Positions 1 to 13,260 of a stretch of 64,000 nucleotides of DNA are shown one piece after another. The stretch spans positions 1 to 64,000 of the forward strand of contig JAKUDP010000023.1 in the NCBI GenBank assembly GCA_022570795.1. Direction: 5' to 3'. The first letter of the stretch is position 1; every line of letters starts with the position of its first letter. Made by a program: the position numbers and the translations under genes. Under the pieces are notes generated by a model. The model did no database searches, was not told the DNA's origin, and saw only the letters and a program-made list of their open reading frames with translations. Source of the stretch: Sphaerulina vaccinii. Lineage: Eukaryota > Ascomycota > Dothideomycetes > Mycosphaerellales > Mycosphaerellaceae.

Positions 1-266
1 TAAAGTAATAATTTCAAAAAGTTATATATCTAGCTTAATATTAATTTTCGAAGTCTCGACTTCTCTAGAATCTTTAGCTATAGTAAAGTTTAGTAGATAG
101 TAGTATATATATACTTCTTATAAAGAACTATACTATTTCGACCCTAAGGATTCCAAATCTAAAATAATAATTTAATAAAGTCTAGTTTCTCTAGCGAATA
201 TTAGTAGATTACTATCTGCCGGAGAAACTACCTCTTTTTTGCCGGTAGAACTTAGTTTCTCCAGCA
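1..266. repeat. Direct repeat, copy A (RIP-mutated)
   Basis: This stretch matches 7444-7710 almost base for base, with one extra A in copy B. Similarity begins at base 1, so the repeat probably continues left of the window. It lies just past the 3' end of the minus-strand helicase relic, and copy B lies beyond its 5' side. Copy B is the end of a 160-bp tandem array, so copy A is probably also the edge of such an array. Bases 216-272 keep CpA and TpG sites that are mutated in copy B. Confidence 0.9.
217..266. repeat. Short inverted repeat inside direct repeat A
   Basis: TGCCGGAGAAACT at 217-229 pairs with the reverse complement of AGTTTCTCCAGCA at 254-266 (12 of 13 matches, 24-base spacer). 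In copy B the same arms at 7661-7673 and 7698-7710 are a perfect 13-bp pair in RIP-mutated form. A further related arm, tagtttctctag, lies just upstream near 184-193. It could mark the end of the repeat unit; no function is known. Confidence 0.7.
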
Positions 267-619
267 TAGATACAAGTAGAGCTACTACTAGGAATTATTA
301 AGTTCTCGTCTATATCTAGAATAGATTCCTCTCTAGTATAGTAATTTTCTAGAGTTCTTATAAGCTCTATTATTTTTAGATTATTAATAATATCTACTAT
401 TCTAGTAGTTTCTATATTATATATAGTAGTAGAAGTAAGGAGTCTTTCTATAAAGAAACTAATATCCTCTAGATTACTAATAGTTTTAAGAATATCTTTT
501 AGAACTTCTTTATTTAAGTAGAAGATAGCTATAATAAAATAGATATAATCTTCTATTAAATATTTATTTTCTACTATATTATATTTACTAATTAGAGTAG
601 TATAAAGGTTCTTAGGTAA

Positions 620-3600
620 TAGGTATCTAAAACAAGCTATATTTTTTTTTAATAAGATTATTTTCTACTATAGTTTCTTTAATTTTTTTTAACTAAACTA
701 ATATATTCTTTATTACTATTAGCTCTATTACAATTTTGAATATTATACTTATAACTACTAGTATAATAAGGATCTACTAGATAATAGAAGCAATAGTTAC
801 TATAGTAGTCTACTACTTTTTCTTCTAATAAAAGTAGATTATAATTATTACTTTTAGCTTCTTCTTCTTCTAGATTACTTATTTCTTCTAATATTCTACT
901 AGACTCTAGGCAAAGAGAGTATTTATTAGTACTATAAGTAGGATATCTAATAATAGTATTATCTAGAAATAAACTAATAGAAATTCTAAAATACTTAGTT
1001 TCTATACTAAATAGACTATAGTATAGTCTATCTAACTCTCTAAATTTATTTATATCTACTACTAAATTAATATCTTTTAATAGGGTATCTTGTCTAATAG
1101 TATCTATTTTATATTTAGTAGGTTCTCTAGAAATAATATAACTAGTACCTTAACTTCTAATTCTACTACTAGCTTGGACTATACTAATAAGACTAAATAT
1201 AGGCTCTAGATTAATAGTATATTTAATATTAGGTAGATCGAGACCTACTTCTAATATACTAGTAGTTATTAGTACTCTACTACTATTAGATTCTAGAAAT
1301 TCTTTTAAAATAGTATCTAAGTTTTCTTTTTTACTATAGATAAAATTAACTCTTAGCTCTAAACTAATTTCTTCGCCTTTAGCTTTACTATTAATAAATA
1401 TAAGAATTTTATTTCTAGGGTCTATATCTTCTCTAGTAATTTTAGCTATAGTATTTTTTAGAATAGTTAGTTCTTCTTCTTTTTTCTTAAAATATAATCT
1501 TATATAACTAATATCTTCTCTATTACTTATACCTCTAATTACTTTAGTATAGCCTTTAATATTTAAAGTACTTTCTAGAATATTAAGTAGGCTATTAGGA
1601 AGAGTAGTAGTTAATAGTATTATATTAGCTTTATATTTTAGTAAAGTCTTAAAGTATTTTAGTTCTAATCGAAAGTTCTTTTCTAATAAAAATAGATATA
1701 CCTCGTCTATATAGATAAAAACCTCTCTACTATAGTTTTTATAAGTATTTATAATAGTATCTAGCTCGTTAGTATTAAGATCTTCTATATTAATAAAAAA
1801 TAAATTAGTATTACTAGAAGGAGTATCTCTTATAGTACTAGGATTTAGATCTAGTTCCTTAGCTCTATTATATAAATTAGTACTTAAAGTAACTCTAGGA
1901 GTTATAATAATATATAAATTAGTCTTAAAAGTAAAGCTAGGTAATAAATATAGGAGACTTTTGCTACTACTAGTTTTATTAATAAAAACTACTATAGGAG
2001 TATTATTTATTATTTCTATTAGCCCTAGCTTTTGCTTGTTATTATAGAAGCTTTTAGTATTATCTTTATAAAGTAATTTAATATTATCTTCTAGAGATTT
2101 ACTACTAATATTAAAATCTAAAGTATTAGAAATAGTATAATCTTCTACTTTAGTTTTTTTTTCTATTTTAGCTATAGTACTACTAGTTTTAATATAACTC
2201 TCTTCTAGTAGATTAAAGTATAAGAAGTAAGTTAGACTAAATTCTTTTATTTTATATAATAGGTCTAGAGTATTACTACTATTATAGTTAAAACCTATAT
2301 TAAAATAATAATTATAAGAAGTTTTAGTACTTCTATTAGCTTAGAAGTCTTCTATTAGAGTATCTTTTTTATTACTACTACTACTATAGTAGTTATAGTT
2401 ATTTAATTTAGTTTTAATAATATAATTAATAACTTTTCTATAACTACTAATAGTAAGACTTTTTCTAAATAGTAAACTAGATTTGTATTCTAGAGTAGTA
2501 CTTAAAATAGAAGTAGTAAGTAGTTTAGTATTTTTTACTAATAAATAAAAAGTAGTAGAATCTTCTAAATTATAGTAGTTACTACTAATATATTTTTTAA
2601 AAAGTATAATATAAAGTATATATATAACTATTAGTTTACTAAGTCTAGAAGAGAGATATCTAATATTAGTTTTTTCTTTTCTAGTTATATTTAAACTCTT
2701 ATAATAGTCTATTACTATAGTAAAAACTTTTTTTTTTATTAAATAATAAACTTCTACTTTTAGTTTCTATATTTTTAAATATAATAGTAGTAAGTTCTAT
2801 TCCTCTAAGAGAACCTCTACTATATAAATAAATAGTTAAAGCTAGATATAATATAAATTTATTAATATAGTTATTAAATCTTTCTATACTAGTACTTTTA
2901 AATACTATTTTATTATTTCTTATATTTTTTAAAAAAGTTTTATTATAATAGCTATTTTTTTTAGTAAGTTAGTTTAGAAAATAAAGTTTTTTTTTAAATT
3001 TTCTAAGTTCTTCTATATCTAGAATACTAGATTCTATTCTATTAATTAGACTACTATTATTAACTAATTTAAAATTAAAATTTAATTTTTCTAAACTATT
3101 TATTTCTAATAATTTTTTTAATAGTATATTTTCTAACTTAATATATATATTACTAAATAGTTTTTTTAGATTAGAAATAGAATATTCTATATTATTATAA
3201 ATAATTAAATTAGGCCTAGGCTCTTCTATAAGTCTTTTAGTAGTTACTATTTCTTTAGTAAGAGCTAGAAGATAAAGTCTAATAGTACTAATAAAACTAA
3301 AATAGTTTAAACTAATATTAGTTAAATATTTTAATATAAAATCTTCTATAGAAATATTATCTTCTACTATAGAATCTTCCTCTTTTTCTAAACTATCTTC
3401 TATAACTTCTAAATAGTAGTAGTAACCTAGAGTTACTAATCTAGAGTTATAAATTATTATACTAGTTAATTTTCTTATAAAAAGTAGATCTATAATTTCT
3501 TTACTATATTTATCTAAACTTCTAATATAGTAGAAAATAATAACTAGATTATTAAAAGTAGTATCTTTACTAATAAAAGAGGAATTAAGTTCTTTTAGTA

Positions 3601-5034
3601 GCTCTCTAAATATTCTACTAAATAGATAGTATAGCTCGAATTTATTTTCTTCTATATCTATAGTAGTATAATTAAAAAAAATAAGTTTTCTAAAAAGAGT
3701 TTCTAAAGTACTACTAATAGTAATATCTTTAACTAGACTATAGTATTCTAGTTCTTCTTTATCTCTACTATTTTTAAATATACTAGTAATATAAAATACT
3801 TTAATAGTAAATATAAGTAGTTATAAAAATATTTTAAAATAAGTATTTTTAGTAGTAGAGCTATAATTACTACTTCTAATTTTTTATCTAATAGTAAAAG
3901 GTATACTATTTATTTTAGTACTAATTTCTATTAAATATTCTATTACTAGATCTTCTAAATTAGAAAGATCTAAACTATTAATATTAGATTCTATTATATT
4001 AGTACTAGGTTCTATATTACTATAGCCTATTTCTATTAAATATTTTCTATTTTTATCTTTTAAATAAGTTAATATATTAGATTTTTTAATAAAGTTATTA
4101 AGTAGTTTAGTATTACTATCTATATTAATAGTATTATCTTCTATTCTAGTAACTTCTAGTTTATAATTTTTTATAATTTTTTTTTTAATAAAAAAGTAAT
4201 ATTTTCTAGTTCTTCTATACTATTACTAGAATTACTATTAGATTCTATACTACTATTACTAGTATTAGAAAAGCTATTACTTCTATTTCTATAAGTTAAA
4301 CTTCTAGATAAACTAGTACTAGACTCTTCTAATTCTAAATTAGATAGTTTAGATATAAAATATAGTTTAGAATTTTTATTAAATTCTACTAAAACTTATA
4401 TAGGTATATTTTCTAAAATATAACTAGCTTTTTTATTAGTAGCTAGAATAGAAGAGTTATATTTTTTAGTATAGTATTTTCTAATTTCTTTTCTATTAAT
4501 ATTAATATAGTTATAGCTAAGGTACTTAAAACTATTAAAAGATATATCTAACTCTTTAAATAAATAAGTATTATTAACTACTTTAGTAGTAAGCTCTTCT
4601 AAAATAGATATATCTAAAAATTCTATTTTCTCTTTTAGATTTTCTAGAATATTATTATTTTTATATATTTTAAATAAACTATTATATTTTAAACAAAGAT
4701 GTTTTATATAGTTAGAATTAGTTAGATTAGTAGAATAACTAGAGTAAAAAATAATACCTAAGTCTAGATTATAAACTAATATAGTATTTTCTAATTTAGT
4801 AGTTTTACTAGAAGTAATAAGTCTAGAATTTCTAAAGTCTACTATAGTAAAAGCTCTATTATTTTTAAAGTAACTATTAATATAGTTAGTAGTAGTACTA
4901 GTAGTAGATATTTTAATTTAGAATAGTAGTTAGTTTTTAAAATAGTAAAAGTTATTATAATTAGATTCTTTAAAATAGCTTAAGAGTTTTAGATTAAGAA
5001 GAAAGAGAATAGAGAATATATTTTCTACTCTTAC
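620..5034 (-). pseudogene. RIP-mutated OrsD-like / RecQ-type DNA helicase (telomere-linked-helicase-like)
   Basis: Read on the minus strand, one frame stays almost open for about 1,400 codons although it has no usable ATG. From about 2050 down it shows superfamily-2 helicase motifs in order: a decayed Walker A region (NKTSSSKSLL), a DExx box (FIYIDEVY), motif III (LLTTTLP), motif IV (ILIFINSKAKGEE), motif V (ITTSILEVGLDLPNIKYTI) and motif VI (VQASSRIR). The upstream part (about 3800-4900) resembles an OrsD-type domain of paired zinc-binding segments, with the expected Cys and His now Tyr, as TpG-to-TpA change would produce. Stops occur at probable Gln or Trp codons, one just after motif VI, and the frame breaks near 655. 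Fungal proteins with this plan are RecQ-type helicases often found near telomeres; an intact copy would unwind DNA in the nucleus. The RecQ-type call is firm; the N-terminal domain and the exact ends are inferred. Confidence 0.82.
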
Positions 5035-6560
5035 TTACTAAGTTATCTACTATATTTACTATATATCTACTTTAATATAATAATTCTAAATAATTATTTT
5101 AGAACTAGACTTATTATATTTATTAGAATAGTAGACTATAGATATATATATAGACTTAACTCTTCTTCTAGAGTTCTTACTTCCTATAGTAATCTTTAAT
5201 TTCTAATTTATAATATAATTCTAAAGTAGTACTATTCTATTTTCTATTCTACTAGTTTTTAATTAAAGTAAGTAATACTAGAACTACTTTTAGTATAGTA
5301 AGCTAACTAATACTTTAGTTAGTAATAGAGTATTTTTATTTTATTATATTATAAAATAATAATACTCTAACTAAGTCTAAATAATAGTAAGTAATTCTAT
5401 AATTTATTTCTAAAATAAAACTAACTAGTATTCTAGTTTAATTTAGTTTAGTATTATTCTATTCTACTCTAGAATAATACTACTCTAATCCCTAGCTTAT
5501 TAAGTCTAAATTAAAGTAAGAATATAACCTACTACTTTAACTAAACTAAGCTAATATTTATTTTAGTCTAAAATTAGTTAAAATATTTAAAAAAAAAATT
5601 ATTAAAAAAATTATTTATAAAAAAGTAAGTAGTTATTTACTACTTATATACTAGTATCTTAGCTAACTATAATAGCTATATCTAGCTATACTACTATTAG
5701 TATTAAAACTAATAAGAATTTAATCGAAATTCTAAATAAAGTAATAAATAAATATAAAGAAAATAAAGAAGTTTATACTTTTCTAGTAAGACTTAAAGAG
5801 TCTATACTTAACTATTATATTAAAGAATACTATCTAAGTAAGTATAAAGAATTTATTAACTAGTATATTTACTAACTATAATAGATCGGCAAATTAATTT
5901 AGAAGATCCTAGATATTATTTAGAAAAAATAGAAAATAAAATACTTAAAGAGGAAAAGGATAGTATAGAGGATTATCTTATTAAGCTACTATAGATATAT
6001 TTATTTATATAAGTATTATATAAATAGTTACTTATATAAATATATTTTTAATAATAGATTCTATTAATATTTTAGTTTATTACTATTTATTCTATTTTGA
6101 AATAGTATACTAGAGTTACTCTAGTTATTATAGTATAAGTAAGAAATAGTCCTATTCTAAGTCTACTAACTCTAAGATTTAGTTTATTTAACTATAGAAA
6201 TTAGATTAAGTTTTTAATTTTAAATAGATACTTTTATTATTTAGCTAAGCTTTACTTCTAATAAGCTAAGATCTAGCTCTATTCTAATCCTAATTTCTAG
6301 TATACTTAATTATATATAGATAGTAATAGGTAAAATAAAGTATTATAAATATATATAGATTTAGTTAGTCTCTATATAGCTTTTAGTAAAAGCTCTAACT
6401 TAATAAACTAACTAGATTTCTATACTAATAGAGCTTTTAAGCTACTTTTAGTAACTCTAGATATATTATCTTAATATATAAATATTATATTCTTATACTC
6501 TAATTCTAGAAAGAACTCTAATTCTAAATTATAGAAGTTCTAATATTCTTTAAACTATAC
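5035..6560. other. RIP-mutated DNA, unassigned
   Basis: AT-rich DNA with almost no CpA or TpG. A coding-like plus-strand stretch around 5700-5870 contains IEILNKVINKYKENKEVYTF and is rich in Lys, Glu and Asn, which could be part of a retroelement gag or the 5' end of a helicase-associated gene. It is too short and mutated to name. No other structure was recognised. Confidence 0.45.
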
Positions 6561-7690
6561 TTTAAGTAAATAAATATATAACCCTACTCTAATAATAGAT
6601 TAGCTATAGAAGTATACTTCTTTAATTCTAAAGAACCTAGATTTTATATAATATTTCTAAAAAGTCTAATATTTATAAAGTTATTTATTTTTAAAATTAA
6701 GATTTTCTAATAATCTAAAGCTACTCTAAGAAACTATATAATAGAGCTTTAAAAATAGGTTAGCTATAAAAGTATACTATTTCGCCTCTAAGGAACCCGA
6801 ATATTAAATAAAATTTCTAAAAAGTCTAAGACTTAAAAAGTTAACTCTTTTTAAAACTAGAATTTCTTAATAATCTAAAGCTACTCTAAATAAATATATA
6901 AAAGAGCCTTAAAAATAGGTTAGTAATAGAAGTATACTATTTCGACTCTAAAGAACCTAAATATTAAATAAAATATTTAAAAAGTCTAATATTTAGAAAG
7001 TTACTAATTTTTAAAGCTAAAATTTCTTTATAACCTAAAGTAGCCCTAAATAAATATATAATAGACCTTTAAAAATACCTAAGCTATCAAAGTATACTAT
7101 TTTAACTATAAAGAACCCGAATTTGCCCTAAAATTTCTAAGACTCTAAGTATCTAGCCTAGTATAGATTTTAGATATATTATATTCTCTATAACTTCTAG
7201 GTCTAGTAAATAAATATATAATAGAGCTTTAAAAATATATAAGCTATAGAATTATACTATTTTAGCTATAAGGAATCTGAATCTTAAATAAAAACTATAA
7301 AAAGTCTAATATTTAGAAAGTTACTAATTTTTAAAAGTTAGACTTCTAGATATTTTCGATCCTATATAGATCTAGCTAGAGTAGTATACTAAAAATAATT
7401 CTAAAACCCTATTATACTAACTTAGCCCTATAGAATCCGAATCTAAAGTAATAATTTCAAAAAGTTATATATCTAGCTTAATATTAATTTTCGAAGTCTC
7501 GACTTCTCTAGAATCTTTAGCTATAGTAAAAGTTTAGTAGATAGTAGTATATATATACTTCTTATAAAGAACTATACTATTTCGACCCTAAGGATTCCAA
7601 ATCTAAAATAATAATTTAATAAAGTCTAGTTTCTCTAGCGAATATTAGTAGATTACTATCTACTAGAGAAACTACCTCTTTTTTGCTAGT
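6560..7690. repeat. Tandem array of a 160-bp unit, about seven copies
   Basis: The marker aaataaatatata starts at about 6568, 6888, 7048 and 7208, with a variant at 6729, giving a period of 160. A second marker, tatactatttcg and variants, recurs at about 6773, 6933, 7093, 7253, 7410 and 7573 with the same period. Copies differ mainly by transitions and become more diverged to the right, where the array merges into direct repeat B. All copies lack CpA and TpG, so the array has been through RIP. Confidence 0.88.
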
Positions 7691-7710
7691 AGAACTTAGT
7701 TTCTCTAGTA
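7444..7710. repeat. Direct repeat, copy B (RIP-mutated)
   Basis: This is the second copy of the sequence at 1-266 and lies at the right end of the 160-bp array. Identity stops at about 7713, where copy A goes on toward the helicase 3' end and copy B enters unrelated AT-rich DNA. It is more heavily mutated than copy A at 7659-7713. Confidence 0.9.
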
Positions 7711-7713
7711 TAG

Positions 7714-10700
7714 ATATAGATAGATACTAAATAGGAGTTAACTACTAAAGCTAGATAATATTTAAAAAATTTATTATATTCTCTACTAGCTATAACTATC
7801 TCTCTTTCTATTATAATTTATAAAAGGTATATTTAAGAACTTTTAGAATATAAATAAGTAGGTAACCTCTAAGTCTAAAGTAATAATATAAGTAATACTA
7901 GTTATTATAGAATTATAAAATAGATAATTTAAAAATATTAGAAATATATCTTTTATCTATTTAAAAAAGTTCGACTCTAATCTATCTACTTCTAAGCCTA
8001 ATATCTACTATAGTACTAAGCTATTCTAACTTAATTACTATATCTACTATAACCTTACTAACTATATTATTCTATCTAGTTATTCGAGCCTTCTAGCTAC
8101 TTTAAACTTTTTTTTAGAAAGTAAAAGTACTTTAGAAAAGCTAGATATTATCTAGAACTAAGCTATATATAATAGAGCTATAGGAGCCTATAGTATACTT
8201 TAGCTTTAGAACTATAGCTAGCCTATATTAGTATATAATAGGAATATATATATAATAGTAGCTAGCTACTATACTAGAACTAGTATATTATAAATATATA
8301 TAATATATTTAAAAGAGGCTTCTATAAGTAAAATAGAGTATTATATAATATAATTAAATAGCTATATAATAATAGGTAATAAAAATAGCTTCTACTAGAG
8401 CGCTACTATATACTATAATACTAGGGACTAGACTTAGTAATAGTAAGATAACTTTATTACTAAAGTAAATACTACTACTTTAAGAATATCTACTACTAAT
8501 AGAATTTTAGCTAGCTAAACCGAAAGTAATATAGAGGCTTCGTCTATTAGAGCTAGAGGGTCTTTTAGCTTAGAGATATCTATAAATAAGCTTATACTTA
8601 ACTATAGAACTACTATAAAGTATTAAAGACTAGTACTACTATAATAAGTTACTAGAACTATTTTATTTTAATTCTTATAGTTCTAGTATTATATAAAATA
8701 AGTTTATAAATAGTTATAATAGAGTTTATTTATATAAGTAGAGTTTGTTAATTATATATTTAGTTACTTTTCTTATATCTAGTTATATTTTATTTATTTT
8801 AGTATTATTTATAATATTAAAAATATTTAGAAAATATAAATTTATTAAATAATATTTTTTAATTAAGCTATATATAGATAGAATATCTATATAAACTACT
8901 TTTTATTATTAACTAATTATTAATTAGAGTAGTAATATAATCTATAGATAGAAAAAGAACTAGAAAAGTATAAAATAGAGTATTTATTAAGTATATACTT
9001 TTTAGTATATACCTCTAGAGCTTCTAGAATATATTTTAGTAATTCTAGTCTACTATATTTTACTAAAGTCTACTCTATACTATATACTATAGCGCTCTCT
9101 TCTTAATATTTATATTAAGTAAACTATTTTATAAAATTTCTTAATATAGCTTTATATATATATAGACTAAAGTAGCTATTAGATTAATAGTAAAGTTACT
9201 ACTATTTAATAAAAAAGCTTTATAGATAGGCTTTCGAAAAGAATAATATATTCTACTAGCTTGTTTCTATTTATCTAAAAAGAGTTACTATATAGAAGTT
9301 ATATTTCTACTTATAGGTAATAAGCTATACTTAGTACCTAATTTCCCTCTATATAGATTTTAATATTTTAATAATATACTACTATTTAACTATACTTATT
9401 CTATCTTTTACTATTTTACTAAATAGAAGATTTAGAATAGTATTAATAACTCGACTAAATTTTATTCTAATACTATATTTAATATACTATACTTTATTTT
9501 ACTTCTAATAGAGCTATTTTAACCTATACTTCGACTATTCTATTTTATATTTATCTTTTTCTAGTTATAAAATCTCTATAGTTAATATAAGAATATAGAA
9601 AATAGAAGTACTCTAGTAACTAATATTTTAAAGCTAGTATTTTTTTTTTTTTTAATAAACTCTAATACTACTAGAAAAAGTTATTATTTTTAAAACCTAT
9701 ATATAATAAAATTATAATTCTCTACTAGTATATATAGGTTTTTAATACTACTAGAATACTAAAATATATAAAATATAAAATATAAAAAAGTTAGAGCTAA
9801 TTAACTATACTCTACTTCTATTATTAATATATAGCTTTTTAAAATATATTAAGTTAGATTAAAATTATTAGTAAGCTTAGAAAGCTTTTTAATTACTAAT
9901 AGTATTTATAATAGAGTAGGGATATTCTATAAGCTTTATTTATTAGCTATTATTCTAGAGACTTTTTAATATTAGAAGCTAAAGTAACTTTCTAGAAAAG
10001 TTAAAGAAAGCTATAATATATTTACTATAAACTCTAGTCTAGGTATAAATCTAGATATATACTAGTCTTTCTTCTATTAAGCTCTAATCTTACCTTCTAT
10101 TAAAGTAGTAATATATTTTAAAGCTTAATTAATTATTCTTCTAGTATTAGGATTTAGAGTTTCTATAATATCTCTAATTATCTATAGTAAATATAATAAC
10201 TAATAGTACCTCTAAGTTTAAAATCTTCTATACTAGCTTATAAAATAGAAGTATAAGAAGTAGAATAGCTTATTATATCTAATATAAGTACTATATCTAT
10301 ATAGAGATCTAGGTACTTTTTTATTTTATTATATTTAATAGCTTATATATATATCTTTATATATCTATAAAGTTTTTACTACTTTTTTATATTTTAATAT
10401 TAAATATATTATAGTACTTTTTAATAGATAGATAGAAAATAGCTCTAAAAATTAGTTATAATATAAAACTATATTTACTATAGTACCTTATTATAGTAAG
10501 TATTCTACTATAGTTTTCTAATTATCTACTTTTTACTAGATTACTATATAAAGTTATTATTCCTTTTTAATATTACTACTATTAGTAAATATCTAGATAA
10601 TAGAGAAAGGTATATATTAAATAGTAGCTAATAATAGTATTTTATCTATTAGGTAGCTAGTATTTAGATTAGTACTATAAGCTAAGAACTATATAGTTAA

Positions 10701-13080
10701 GTTAATATACTTACTTATTTCTAATACTAGTATAGAATATAATACTTTTTATAATATTAAAGCTACTACTATACTATTCTAGGTATACTTATACTTCTTC
10801 TTATCTAGTAGGCCTTTAGATAGCTCGATATACTTATAGTATATAATATATATAGTATTAGTATAGCCTACTAAATAATTTATATATATAAGAAAAAGTT
10901 ATAATATAGAAAAACTAAAATATAGTATATTATATTAATTTAGAAAAAAATAATTTATCTATATTTATATTATAGTATATAGTATATATTAGCTATAATT
11001 CGGAATATATATAGATTCGCTATTATCTATAGTATAGTATAGCTCTATATTATTTATATATCTACTTAAATAAAACTTTTATTTTTAGTTAAAATATTTT
11101 TTTAAATAATCTAATTTACTAAATTATTATAGATTCTAAACTAATTAAACCTAAAGATAGAGATAGTAATAGACGATTTTGTAGAGTAGATCTTAAAGTA
11201 TATAGGCTTTAGTAATTCTATAAACTTAAAATATTTTTTATTTACTAAAATAATAAAAAATTTATCTAGAATCTAATATTTATTAATTTTACTATTAATT
11301 ATAGTAGTATAGTATTCGAGGTTAATAAACTCTTAATTACTTTATATTTAAAATATTTTAAAAAGATATTTTTATTTAAAAAATAAGTATAAATTTCTAA
11401 ACTTTTACTAGCTAGACTACTAATAGCTAATAGGAAATTAAAGTTAGTATAGTTACTTTATAAGAAGACTCTATAGATATAGTTAAATATATAGTATAGT
11501 ACTTCTACTAAGTTTAGAAATTTATATATACTATATAGTTAGTAACCTCTATCTTTTAAAAGCTAAGAATACTATTCTTTTTAATAATTACTAATATATA
11601 TAGAATATTATTAATAGTATTAACTTTAAAGCCTAGCTTATACCTATAGAGAACCTTCTAGTAATATAACTACAAGTCTAGAAATATACTATAAAAGTAT
11701 ATATTTACTAGTTCTAAAGCTAGTTTAAGAATATAAAATTACTACTATAATTATACTACTATAGAAGTAAAGTAATAAGCTAGAGTATAAATTATATAGT
11801 AAGACTATTAGTAGATATTTATATTAAGCTTAGAGAATACTTTTAGAGTAGCTCTATTTTTAAAAAGTATCTATTATAATTAGAAGGTAATTAGAAGACT
11901 AATACTAGAGTATATTATTAACTACTACTATCTAAAATAGATCTAGAAATAGTATAAGGCTAATATAATACTACTTATCTACTACTAAGTAAAATAGCTA
12001 TATACTTCTCCTATTAGCTACTTTGTAACTAAATAGACTAGCTAGATTATATTAGAATAATAATTACTTCTATTTAAATTATAATATATATAAATATATA
12101 GGCTATAGTATTAGAGCTATTAAATATAATACTTTAATATATCGAACTATATTTATTATTTACTTTAATAAACTATTATAAAAGCTATATTCTACTTCTT
12201 TATACTACTACTTAGCTCTATTCTACTACTAATAATATCCGAGATTCTAAAGCCTATATTTAACTTTTATAGTATTTTATAACTAGTATAGGGATATATA
12301 ACTAGGAGAAGGCTTATACTTTACTAAAAAAAGTATTCTAAGTATATATTAAAATATCTAGAAATATTATTATTATTTACTAATATACTCGAAATTCTAT
12401 AAGTAATATACTTAGCTATTAATAATATTATTAGAAATTCTATAACTATAGGTAAATAGATAGAACGCCTATTAAAAGTAATATCTAATAAAGCTTTTTA
12501 TATTCGAGAATTAGATAAGATACCTAGTATATACTACTAATAATACTTGTATCTTATAACTTACTAGATTTAATAGAACTTTATATAACTAGTTAAAATT
12601 AATAGCTAGAGTAATAACTACTATACTCTTATTAAGCTCGCTAGCTATCTATCTATCTAAGATAGGTAATTTGTAGCTAGTATCTACTAGGCTATATATA
12701 AGAGACTACCTATATATATTAGAGATAATAATATAGAGTCTATAAAGCGAACTAATAAATATAGTATTATAGTAAAAGTTCTTAGAAGTTCGAGTAGCCT
12801 AAAAAGCTATCTAGAGTTACAAATATAGCTAGAAGATTATACTATCTACCTATAGAGTAGCTAGCTATATAGAGATAATATTATATTTAAAAAGTTGTAC
12901 TTTTATATATATATATATATATAAAGTATAGAGTATAGTCTAGAATAGTAATATTAAAGTATATACTAATATAACTTAGAACTTTATATATATAGTTAGT
13001 ATAGAGTATAAAGCAAAGAACTACTATCTAGACATTATTTATATAAGTTTAGCTCTAACAAGTAGACAAGATATAGTAAT
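7714..13080. other. RIP-mutated DNA, unassigned
   Basis: About 5.4 kb of AT-rich DNA without CpA or TpG. It must once have been repetitive to be mutated this strongly, but no transposon domain was recognised on either strand. A short (TA)n run sits at about 12904-12922. RIP density falls sharply between about 13030 and 13150. Confidence 0.5.
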
Positions 13081-13154
13081 AACCAAGGTAGTTTCCCTAC
13101 TAGGTTAGTATCGAGTGGCAGCTATTCTCAAAGGAGAAGGCAAACTCTCTAGCT

Positions 13155-13260
13155 CTCTTTTGCGATGCTATAGCTTCAAAGATCGGCACAAGTACAGATA
13201 CTGCTAAGGGCAGCCATGCCTGTATAGAGAATCTCTAGTTGGTCTTCCTTCTGCTAACGA
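13155..13260. repeat. Unmutated relative of a RIP-mutated repeat at 39950-40056
   Basis: The sequence from ctcttttgcgatgctatagc to cttccttctgctaacga lines up without large gaps to 39950-40056. Nearly every difference is C-to-T or G-to-A in the distal copy, for example gcgatgc against taatac and cggcacaag against cggtataag. It marks the left edge of the first island and is probably the end of a transposon that escaped RIP here. Similarity stops at 13260 and may extend weakly left to about 13120. Confidence 0.8.

Noticed and set aside
6560..7690. Regular 160-bp repeats considered as a CRISPR-like array
   Set aside because: The whole unit repeats, not a short repeat with unique spacers, and the genome is eukaryotic; it is a tandem satellite.
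8396..9100. Possible inverted repeat arms near 8396-8435 and 9067-9100
   Set aside because: The match is imperfect and built of TA-rich words that recur by chance in RIP-mutated DNA.
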